Assembly: GCA_046289925.1 (NCBI GenBank)
Contig: JBKBUN010000103.1
Location: 1 to 11,344 of the forward strand
DNA from: Acidovorax_G sp046289925
GTDB taxonomy: Bacteria > Pseudomonadota > Gammaproteobacteria > Burkholderiales > Burkholderiaceae_C
Direction: 5' to 3'
Length of the DNA: 11,344 bases
The notes under the pieces were generated by a model. That model was given only the letters and a program-made list of their open reading frames with translations. It was not told the DNA's origin and ran no database searches. Positions 1 to 5,390 of the stretch are shown piece by piece (the stretch's first letter is position 1; each line of letters opens with the position of its first letter). The translations under genes were made by a program, and so were the position numbers.

Positions 1-73
1 GCCAAAAGACGGTGAAAAATGGACCGCTGCGGCCCATTTGCAGCCGACGATTCCCAAGTCCGACAGGCTCCTA
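1..73 (+). repeat. Dispersed intergenic repeat, copy A (cut by window edge)
   Basis: This stretch is nearly identical, in inverted orientation, to 5171-5252. Shared blocks include AGACGGTGA, ATGGACCGCTGCGGCCCAT, GCAGCCGACGATTCCC and the end GTCCG(A/G)CAGGCTCCT. The match reaches base 1, so the element continues beyond the window. Copy A lacks about 11 nt present in the other copy just before GCAGCCGACG. It has no convincing ORF and is probably a non-autonomous repeat. An open frame at 19-342 crosses it but shows no coding signature. Confidence 0.75.
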
Positions 74-89
74 GGTTCAATCCAAATCG

Positions 90-139
90 GCTGCTCGTGC
101 TTAAAAACCAAGCACAAGCAGCTATTAAATCAATAGCAA
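90..139. repeat. Comamonadaceae-type hairpin repeat, copy 1
   Basis: The arms at 90-102 (GCTGCTCGTGCTT) and 110-122 (AAGCACAAGCAGC) pair over 12 of 13 positions around a 7-nt loop, followed by an A/T-rich flank containing TATTAAATCAATAG. The same structure recurs at 1186-1229, and one arm recurs near 8589. I recall such AAGC...GCAGCTAT hairpins as abundant between genes in Comamonadaceae. It lies 39 nt past the stop codon of the minus-strand thiol oxidoreductase gene, so it could help end or stabilise that transcript. There is no clear T-run, so I do not call it an intrinsic terminator. Confidence 0.65.
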
Positions 140-161
140 ACCCATCGAGGCACACCGCCGC

Positions 162-839
162 TCAGGCCGGTGCGGCTGCACCCTCGGCTGCGCTGGCCGC
201 GATCTGGCGCAGCGCCTGCTCGAACACCTCGACCGGCTGGCCGCCCTGGATCAGGTGGCGGCCGTTGACGATGATGGATGGCACCGATCGGATGCCATGG
301 CTGGTGAAAAACGCCTCGCGCTCACGCACTTCGGCCGCATAGCGGTCGCTGGCCAGGACGGCCGCGGCTTCCTCGCCGTCGAGCCCCACGCGTTCGGCCT
401 GCGCGCGCAGCACAGCGGGGTCGCCCGGGTCTTGTCCGTAGGTGAAGTAGGCCTCGAACAGCGCGTGCTTGAGCGCCCGCTGCAAGCCGCCGCCCTGCTC
501 ACCCGCCCAGTGCAGCAGGCGGTGCGCGTCAAAGGTGTTGTAGATGCGGGCGCGGCGGCCCATGTCGAAGATGAAGCCCAGCTCGGCGCCGCGGGCGCGA
601 ATGGCCTCGCGCGTGCGCTGGCTCTGTTCAGGCGAGGCTCCGTACTTTTCGCGCAGGTGCTCGTCGATCTCCTGCCCGCCCGGCGGCATCTGGGGATTGA
701 GCTCAAAGGGCTGGAAATGCAGATCCAGCGCCACCTCGCCCGCCAGCCGCTCGGCCGCCTGCTCCAGCGCCTTCAGGCCGATGATGCACCAGGGGCAGGA
801 CACGTCGGACACGAAATCGATCTGGAGGCGGGTGGTCAT
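162..839 (-). CDS. DsbA family (FrnE-like) thiol oxidoreductase
   Basis: A 225-aa thioredoxin-fold protein of the DsbA/FrnE family (2-hydroxychromene-2-carboxylate isomerase/DsbA-like). The CPWC redox motif is at residues 15-18, right after the first beta strand (LQIDFVSDVSCPWC). An all-helical insert follows (about 60-165, including FDAHRLLHWA at 103-112). The cis-proline loop is SVPSI at 185-189, followed by NGRHLIQGGQP. There is no signal peptide, so it should act in the cytoplasm as a thiol-disulfide oxidoreductase or isomerase; the physiological substrate cannot be told. The frame stays open far upstream (to about 1292), but the start at 839 is favoured because AGGAG lies 6 nt upstream and family homology begins there. 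The length is usual for the family. It is transcribed alone, divergent from the SPOR-domain gene and separated from it by more than 450 bp. Confidence 0.93.
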   Translation of the reverse strand: MTTRLQIDFVSDVSCPWCIIGLKALEQAAERLAGEVALDLHFQPFELNPQMPPGGQEIDEHLREKYGASPEQSQRTREAIRARGAELGFIFDMGRRARIYNTFDAHRLLHWAGEQGGGLQRALKHALFEAYFTYGQDPGDPAVLRAQAERVGLDGEEAAAVLASDRYAAEVREREAFFTSHGIRSVPSIIVNGRHLIQGGQPVEVFEQALRQIAASAAEGAAAPA

Positions 840-845
840 GGCAGG

Positions 846-850
846 CTCCT
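846..850 (-). promoter_or_regulatory. Ribosome binding site that fixes the thiol oxidoreductase start
   Basis: On the minus strand AGGAG sits 6 nt before the ATG at 839. It decides this start against the long open extension upstream. The surrounding 15-mer (840-854) also occurs at the end of repeat copy B (5167-5181). Confidence 0.7.
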
Positions 851-997
851 GGGGCGCAAGGGCAAAGGGCAGATGGCAAGGGAGGCGATGGTAGCGCCGC
901 CCGCCGCGCCCTGCTGGCCCGCACCGGCCGCCCCTGACGCCTGTGGGGCTGGGAGCGGGGTGGCCATCCGGTGTGGCGATGCGCAATCCGGTACGGC

Positions 998-1158
998 CAC
1001 GAGGCCGTCCTGACCGGCGCACGGCGCTGCTGCGCCAGACCTTCCAGGACCTGCTGGGCCCGGCACGCGACATGCAGCCCCAGTGCCTGCGCCAGATCCG
1101 CGAGAAGGCGGCCACGCTCGACGCCTCGCAGGTCATGGCCATGGTGCGTGGACGCTGA
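998..1158 (+). pseudogene. Possible 3' remnant of an unidentified gene, with a frameshift
   Basis: From 1018 to the stop at 1156-1158, almost every third base is G or C, which is the local coding signature. The peptide looks protein-like: RTALLRQTFQDLLGP, then ARDMQPQCLRQIREKAATLD, then ASQVMAMVRGR. Upstream in this frame the signature is lost, but the frame one base away reads HEAVLTG at 998-1018 with G/C at all third positions. This suggests a frameshift near 1018 and a truncated gene. No good start or RBS is seen. I do not recognise the family. It could instead be a small intact ORF starting at GTG 943. Confidence 0.35.
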
Positions 1159-1185
1159 GCGGACAAGCTTGCCATCCGATCGCTC

Positions 1186-1229
1186 CTGATTTGATAGCTG
1201 TTCGTGCTTGATTGATAAGCACAAGCAGC
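1186..1229. repeat. Comamonadaceae-type hairpin repeat, copy 2
   Basis: The arms at 1197-1209 (GCTGTTCGTGCTT) and 1217-1229 (AAGCACAAGCAGC) pair with one mismatch and one G-U around a 7-nt loop, preceded by TGATTTGATA. The right arm is identical to that of copy 1 (110-122). It lies about 70 nt before the chosen start of the SPOR-domain gene. That gene's open frame runs back into the repeat, which argues against the longer N-terminus. Confidence 0.65.
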
Positions 1230-1300
1230 CGTTTTGCCCAAACCGATCCGATGCAAGCCGACCCCGATGCCCGCCGCCGGGCTGCGTGCCACAATCGGCC

Positions 1301-2608
1301 ATGGTTTTCGTGCCGCCCACCGACGCCTACGCCCAGGCCAGCGCTGCCGCGCAGCCCTCCTCCAACGCCGCCCCGGATACCGCGGCCGCCACCCCGGCCA
1401 TGACCACGCTCTACAGCCATGCGGTCGGCCCGCTGAACACCGCCTACTACCTGGACGTGTTCGACCGGCTGGACGGCTCTGGCCGCAGCACCGTGGGCTG
1501 GAACTGGGCCGCCGCGCTGTGCACGCTGAACTGGCTGATCTACCGGCGGCTATGGAACGCCGCCCTGGTCTACCTGGCCGCTGCGGAAGGTCTGGCCCTG
1601 CTGGTGTTTGGCGTGGGCCGCCCGCTGCTGAACTGGCCCGCCCCGGTCGAGTGGGGGGTGATCGGCGCGTTTGTGCTGGCCAGCATCGCTGCGCCTGGCT
1701 GGTACGGCAACGGACTGATGTATGCCGAGGTGCGCAAACGCATTGACCGCGCGCTCACCGCCTCGGCCACGGTGGCCGAAGCGGGCGAACGTCTGGAGCG
1801 CGAGGCCCCCACGCGCCGCCGTCTGCAGTGGATCGTGGCGGCCAATGCGGGGCTGGGGCTGCTCGCGGTACTGGCCGCACTGTGGTGGCCCAAGGGGCCG
1901 ATTCCCGGAGACAGCCCGCAGCCTGAGCCCCGGGTGTGGGACGGTGGCGGGGCCTCGGCACCGGCCCCCGCAGCGTCGGCGGCCGCCACATCGGCCAGCG
2001 CCCCCACAGAGACTGCGCCTGCCGCACAGCCTACGACAAGGCCCGCCGCGTCCAGTGCATCGGCCGAGACACCGCCCACCGCCACTGCGCCCGTGGCCAT
2101 GGCTGAGCCAGCGCCAGCCATACCTGCGGCACCCGTCGCCGCAGACGCAGCGGCGTCAAACCCAGCCGCAGCACCCGGCCCACGGGCTTTTGCCCCCGCA
2201 ACCGCAGCATCCTCGCCCGCCAGCGCGCCCGCCCGCAGCGCCGCGCGCAAGGCCAGCGCACCGCAATCGCCGCGCCCCGCCGCAGGCGAGCCCCCCCGCG
2301 CCACCGAGCGCAAGGCGAGCAGTCCCGCCCCGGCCGCCAGCCGCGACCAAGCCCTGGTACCCGTGGGCAGCACGCCCGGCTTCTATCTGAACGTGGGCCT
2401 GTTTGCCGACGAAGCCAATGCCCGCAAGGCGCAAGCGCGGCTGCTCAACGAGGGCTTGCCCGCATTCCGGCAGGAACTCGACACCGCCCAAGGACGGCGC
2501 ATCCGCGTGCGCGTGGGACCTTACGCCACCCGGGCCCAGGCCGAGCGGGCCGCAGCCTCGGTGCGCGCCCTCTCGCTCGAAGCCGTGGTGTTTCAGAAGA
2601 AGCCCTGA
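1301..2608 (+). CDS. Membrane protein with DUF2628-like N-terminus and C-terminal SPOR domain
   Basis: A 435-aa protein. Residues 35-85 include GWNWAAALCTLNWLIYRRLW, the Trp-rich motif typical of DUF2628-type proteins. Three hydrophobic segments follow (about 86-104, 117-136 and 176-196). Residues 200-355 are a low-complexity Ala/Pro/Ser linker. Residues 358-433 form a SPOR domain (FYLNVGLFADEANARKAQ ... RIRVRVGPYATRAQAERAA). SPOR domains bind peptidoglycan strands stripped of stem peptides, usually at the division septum. The layout fits an inner-membrane protein reaching the cell wall through the linker, so a role in envelope or division is inferred. The open frame extends to 1208, but the first 31 codons come from a repeat. 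ATG 1301 has only a poor ribosome site, and ATG 1400 (residue 34, just before the conserved part) is an alternative. It is monocistronic in this window. Confidence 0.85.
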   Translation: MVFVPPTDAYAQASAAAQPSSNAAPDTAAATPAMTTLYSHAVGPLNTAYYLDVFDRLDGSGRSTVGWNWAAALCTLNWLIYRRLWNAALVYLAAAEGLALLVFGVGRPLLNWPAPVEWGVIGAFVLASIAAPGWYGNGLMYAEVRKRIDRALTASATVAEAGERLEREAPTRRRLQWIVAANAGLGLLAVLAALWWPKGPIPGDSPQPEPRVWDGGGASAPAPAASAAATSASAPTETAPAAQPTTRPAASSASAETPPTATAPVAMAEPAPAIPAAPVAADAAASNPAAAPGPRAFAPATAASSPASAPARSAARKASAPQSPRPAAGEPPRATERKASSPAPAASRDQALVPVGSTPGFYLNVGLFADEANARKAQARLLNEGLPAFRQELDTAQGRRIRVRVGPYATRAQAERAAASVRALSLEAVVFQKKP

Positions 2609-2618
2609 CATTGCATCT

Positions 2619-2634
2619 TGCGCCGGATGGCGCA
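2619..2634 (+). terminator. Weak terminator-like hairpin after the SPOR gene
   Basis: TGCGCC and GGCGCA form a perfect 6-bp stem with a GGAT loop, 11 nt after the stop codon. No T-run follows, so an intrinsic terminator is doubtful. Confidence 0.25.
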
Positions 2635-2711
2635 CGGCAGGCGATCGAAACCGCCGTTGGATGCGCCCGCCAGTGCCGTGATCGGCGCGCCGGGCAAGGC
2701 AAGGCGAGGCG

Positions 2712-2903
2712 ATGCGGCGCACTCCTGTGCGCAAGAAGGAACAGCGTCATGCGCGCCAGCGACTCGCTCAGGGGGGCACCACGCCCATTCGGACGCTGGG
2801 CGAGTGGACGCGCATCGGGCTGACGGGCCTGCGGGCCCTGGAACACGCTGCGCCGCCAGCGCCGCTGAACACTCCGTCAGTCCAGACCTGTGACCCGGCG
2901 TAG
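2712..2903 (+). CDS. Doubtful small ORF, 63 aa
   Basis: An ATG-initiated frame with a basic N-terminus (MRRTPVRKKEQRHARQR) and a middle section (TPIRTLGEWTRIGLTGLRAL) whose codons mostly end in G or C. AGGCGAGGCG precedes the ATG and could act as a weak ribosome site. Its last 27 nt overlap, tail to tail, the end of the minus-strand gene at 2877. I recognise no family. It may be a real small protein, the remnant of a larger gene, or chance in GC-rich DNA. Confidence 0.25.
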   Translation: MRRTPVRKKEQRHARQRLAQGGTTPIRTLGEWTRIGLTGLRALEHAAPPAPLNTPSVQTCDPA

Positions 2904-3332
2904 AAACTTCTGGAAATCGTCCTGGCGCCGCCCGTACAGGCGGCCGTAGCGCTCCTGTTCGCGCAGCCGCTGCGTGGCCTGCACTGCCAGCAGGGCCTCG
3001 GTCAGCCAAGGCTCGAAACGGTCGCACACCAGCGGAATCGACAGCCAGGCCGACCACAGGCATTCGGCTTCTGCAAGCGGGTACACGCGCGCCCCGGGCC
3101 CCACCTGCTCGGCCAGTTCGGCCTCCGGCGGCCCGATGGTGATGCCCCAGCCATCGGGCGCGTGCCACGGCAGGGCCTGCGTGGTGGGCCGCCACAGCAC
3201 GTACATCCACTGCTCAGGGTAGCGCGTGCCATGCGCGCCCTCCCACTCGATGCGCATTTCGCACAAACGGATGCTGGCGGTGCACCAGCAGCCAGGCTCC
3301 CAGTGGGTCAGTTCTTGCACGGCAGAAGTCAT
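2877..3332 (-). CDS. Hypothetical protein, Trp-rich, 151 aa
   Basis: I do not recognise this family. The protein is soluble-looking, with no signal peptide or membrane segment, and is rich in tryptophan (for example WEPGCWC at 11-17, EQWMYVLWRP at 40-49 and CLWSAWLSIP at 91-100). It ends in a basic, probably helical tail (about 119-151, RLREQERYGRLYGRRQDDF). Its composition and codon use look like a real gene, and no competing frame on the other strand looks coding. Start choice is uncertain: ATG 3332 gives 151 aa, and an in-frame ATG at 3365 would add 11 residues; neither has a strong ribosome site. It lies between the SPOR gene (convergent) and the Lrp gene (same strand, about 180 bp upstream), with no clear operon. 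Confidence 0.7.
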   Translation of the reverse strand: MTSAVQELTHWEPGCWCTASIRLCEMRIEWEGAHGTRYPEQWMYVLWRPTTQALPWHAPDGWGITIGPPEAELAEQVGPGARVYPLAEAECLWSAWLSIPLVCDRFEPWLTEALLAVQATQRLREQERYGRLYGRRQDDFQKFLRRVTGLD

Positions 3333-3515
3333 GATCGTACGCGGTCGAACGGCGGTCCTGGCCATTGTTTCACAGCGCCTGCCGCGGCCCCAGCCCCGGC
3401 ACAGACAAGCGCACCGCCGCCGTGCGTATGGGCCATGCTGATCGCCTGAACCGCCATGCGGGCTTCGCCGCGTTTGCGGTCTGAACGGCCCGAAGCTGCA
3501 GGGACGGCCCCCCCC

Positions 3516-3935
3516 TCAGCGGTAACTGGTCAGGTGGATGTTGGTTTCGGTGCTGCGAATGCCGCTGATCAGGCGGATGCGCTCCAGCACATCAGACAAG
3601 CCACGCATCGACGACGCCTCGATTTCGGCCAGCAGATCCCAGCGGCCGTTGGTGTCGTGCAAAGACACCACGCCCGGCTCGCCCAGCAGGCTTGCAATCA
3701 CTTTCCGCGTGGTATTGCCCTCGACCTGCACGCCCATCCAGGCGCGGATGCGGTCGGGCTCGCTCTCGGGCCGCAGGCGCACCGTGTAGCCCAGGATTAC
3801 CTGCTGGTCTTCCAGCTTGCGCAGGCGGTTGTTCACCGTTCCCCGCGACACCCCCATTTTGTGCGCCAGGTCGGCAATGCTGAGGCGCGCGTTCTGCCGC
3901 AGCAGCGCAATGAGTTGGTGATCCAGATCGTCCAT
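3516..3935 (-). CDS. Lrp/AsnC family transcriptional regulator
   Basis: A 139-aa protein of normal Lrp/AsnC length. The N-terminal winged helix-turn-helix (about 1-50) begins DDLDHQLIALLRQNARLSIADLA and carries the recognition helix region GVSRGTVNNRLRKLE (28-42). The C-terminal RAM/AsnC effector-binding domain covers about 62-139 (GVVSLHDTNGRWDLLAEIEA, ending GIRSTETNIHLTSYR). Such proteins usually form octamers that bind an amino acid and bend DNA. It diverges from ornithine cyclodeaminase with 136 bp between the start codons, so it probably controls that gene in response to ornithine, arginine or proline; this is inferred from position only. The start at 3935 is chosen because the fold begins immediately after it. 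There is no clear Shine-Dalgarno, and a candidate promoter would give an almost leaderless mRNA. Confidence 0.93.
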   Translation of the reverse strand: MDDLDHQLIALLRQNARLSIADLAHKMGVSRGTVNNRLRKLEDQQVILGYTVRLRPESEPDRIRAWMGVQVEGNTTRKVIASLLGEPGVVSLHDTNGRWDLLAEIEASSMRGLSDVLERIRLISGIRSTETNIHLTSYR

Positions 3936-3942
3936 GCAGCAG

Positions 3943-3971
3943 ATTGTCAGAAGAAGTTGTCAAAACGTCAA
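3943..3971 (-). promoter_or_regulatory. Candidate sigma70 promoter of the Lrp-type gene
   Basis: On the minus strand, TTGACG (3971-3966) and GACAAT (3948-3943) are separated by 17 nt, giving 5/6 and 4/6 matches to the consensus. Transcription would start near 3936, directly at the ATG at 3935, implying a leaderless mRNA. This fits the absence of a ribosome site. A direct repeat GTCAAAA/GTCAAAAA (3959-3974) overlaps it and could be a binding site. Confidence 0.3.
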
Positions 3972-4029
3972 AAATTCATGTGTTTTGGCATATTTTTGCC
4001 GCTGTGCATTGACGCAGCCTTTGCCCACA

Positions 4030-4041
4030 CTTGTGCACAAG
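4030..4041. promoter_or_regulatory. Perfect 12-bp palindrome, candidate operator upstream of ornithine cyclodeaminase
   Basis: CTTGTGCACAAG is a perfect palindrome 30 nt before the ocd start codon. A further half, CACAAG, occurs at 4050-4055. It lies in the divergent Lrp-ocd intergenic region and is a plausible site for the adjacent Lrp/AsnC protein or another dimeric regulator. It does not closely match the E. coli Lrp consensus as I know it. Confidence 0.4.
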
Positions 4042-4071
4042 CCCCTTTCACAAGCTGTTCGGAGACACACC

Positions 4072-5166
4072 ATGCGCCACCCCACCCCTTGGGCCCATCC
4101 GCTGTACCTGAGCGTGCCCGCCGCCGTTGAACTGGTGCGAGAACGCGGCGTTCCCACCGTCCTGATGGATCTGGCGCGCTGTATCGAAGAAGACTTTGTG
4201 CGCTGGAACGCCTTCGAAAAAACCGCGCGCGTGGCCCATCACGCGCGCGACGGTGTGATCGAACTCATGCCCGTAGGCGACAGCACCCGCTACGCATTCA
4301 AGTATGTGAACGGCCACCCCAAGAACACGGCCCTGGGACTTTCCACCGTCATGGCCTTTGGCGTGCTGGCGGATGTGGCCACGGGTGCGCCGCTGCTGCT
4401 GAGCGAGCTGACGCTCACCACCGCGCTGCGCACGGCGGCGACCTCTGCCCTGGCGGCGCGCAGCCTGGCGCGCCCCGGCAGCCGCGTGATGGCACTGATC
4501 GGCAACGGCGCGCAAAGCGAATTCCAGGCGCTGGCCTTCCAGCACCTGGTGGGCATCGATACGGTGCGGCTGTTCGATATCGACCCCGGGGCCACCGCCA
4601 AGCTGGCCGCCAACCTCCAGGGCACGGGCCTGCAGGTGCAGCGGTGCTCCAGCACCCGCGAGGCCACACAGGGCGCGGACATCGTGACCACGGTCACGGC
4701 CGACAAGGCCCACGCCACCATCCTGACAGCCGACATGCTCGCGCCGGGCATGCACATCAACGCCGTGGGTGGCGACTGCCCGGGCAAGACCGAATTGGAT
4801 GCGGCCGTACTGCAAGCCGCCAAGGTGTTCGTCGAATACACCCCCCAGACACGGATCGAGGGCGACATCCAGCAAATGCCCGCAGACTTTGCCGTGACCG
4901 AGTTGTGGGAGGTGCTGGCCGGGCACGCCCCGGGCCGTGACCATGCCGCGCAGATCACGGTGTTCGATTCGGTGGGCTTTGCGCTGGAGGACTATTCGGC
5001 CTTGCGCTATCTGTACGAGGCTGCACTGCAGAGCCATATCGGCGAGCGGCTGGCGCTGATTCCGCAACTGGGTGACCCCAAGAACCTGTTTGGGCTGCTT
5101 GCCGATGCCCGCGGGATGGGCACAGGCCACGCTACCGCCAGCGCTCCGTGTCCTGCGCATGCATGA
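4072..5166 (+). CDS. ocd: Ornithine cyclodeaminase
   Basis: A 364-aa enzyme of the ornithine cyclodeaminase/mu-crystallin family, which converts L-ornithine to L-proline and ammonia using bound NAD+. From memory it aligns nearly end to end with the Pseudomonas putida enzyme, including VIELMPV (62-68), YAFKYVNGHP (74-83), LSELTLTTALRTAATSA (110-126), the nucleotide-binding IGNGAQSEFQALAF (143-156), NAVGGDCPGKTEL (230-242) and DSVGFALEDY (299-308). Glu64, Lys77 and Asp235 correspond to the P. putida catalytic residues Glu56, Lys69 and Asp228, so activity is likely and substrate choice is fairly safe. GGAGA ends 6 nt before ATG 4072 and fixes the start; the frame is open further upstream to 3934. 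Role: arginine/ornithine catabolism via proline, in the cytoplasm. It diverges from an Lrp-type regulator. Confidence 0.95.
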   Translation: MRHPTPWAHPLYLSVPAAVELVRERGVPTVLMDLARCIEEDFVRWNAFEKTARVAHHARDGVIELMPVGDSTRYAFKYVNGHPKNTALGLSTVMAFGVLADVATGAPLLLSELTLTTALRTAATSALAARSLARPGSRVMALIGNGAQSEFQALAFQHLVGIDTVRLFDIDPGATAKLAANLQGTGLQVQRCSSTREATQGADIVTTVTADKAHATILTADMLAPGMHINAVGGDCPGKTELDAAVLQAAKVFVEYTPQTRIEGDIQQMPADFAVTELWEVLAGHAPGRDHAAQITVFDSVGFALEDYSALRYLYEAALQSHIGERLALIPQLGDPKNLFGLLADARGMGTGHATASAPCPAHA

Positions 5167-5170
5167 CCCC

Positions 5171-5333
5171 AGGAGCCTGCCGGACCAGGGAATCGTCGGC
5201 TGCATGCCAATGGTCCATGGGCCGCAGCGGTCCATTGGTCACCGTCTTGGGGCCCGATAGCTGCAAACACGGCAAAAACGGTCCTCGCTGGGGCTCATGC
5301 TCGCTTGCGACGCCCCCAGTCCGACAGGCTCCT
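5171..5333. repeat. Dispersed 163-bp element with inverted ends, copy B
   Basis: The ends AGGAGCCTGCCGGAC (5171-5185) and GTCCGACAGGCTCCT (5319-5333) are inverted repeats matching at 14 of 15 positions. The left part (5171-5252) is the inverted counterpart of copy A at the window start, so this is a multi-copy family. It has no ORF of note. It fills most of the gap between the converging ocd gene and the fatty-acyl regulator gene. It resembles a MITE-like or REP-like non-autonomous element. No target-site duplication is evident by eye. Confidence 0.7.
5207..5238 (+). terminator. Hairpin downstream of ocd inside the repeat element
   Basis: CCAATGG (5207-5213) pairs with CCATTGG (5232-5238) across an 18-nt loop, about 40 nt past the ocd stop. 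The stem exists because copy B carries about 11 nt that copy A lacks. There is no T-run. It could act as a weak bidirectional transcript end between two converging genes. Confidence 0.25.
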
Positions 5334-5390
5334 ACAAACCGGACGACAGCCGATCGCCCCCCCACGGCAGCGCGCATCGACCGCCCGCTG

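Larger units (their letters stand above)
840..1300. other. Gap between divergent genes; contents described
   Basis: This 461-bp stretch holds the ribosome site of the thiol oxidoreductase gene (846-850), a possible gene remnant (998-1158) and a hairpin repeat (1186-1229). I see no convincing promoter hexamers for either flanking gene. Confidence 0.5.

Noticed and set aside
840..1292. N-terminal extension of the thiol oxidoreductase (up to 376 aa)
   Set aside because: The extension is Arg/Gly-rich noise, a strong ribosome site precedes ATG 839, and the family fold starts there.
1208..1300. Start of the SPOR-domain protein at 1208
   Set aside because: These codons derive from a hairpin repeat and have no family similarity.
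1570..2373. Long Ala/Gly-rich minus-strand frame opposite the SPOR gene linker
   Set aside because: It is an artefact of Ala/Pro codon runs on the plus strand.
4048..5235. 395-codon minus-strand frame opposite ocd
   Set aside because: It is a shadow of ocd and runs into the repeat element, with no conserved motif.
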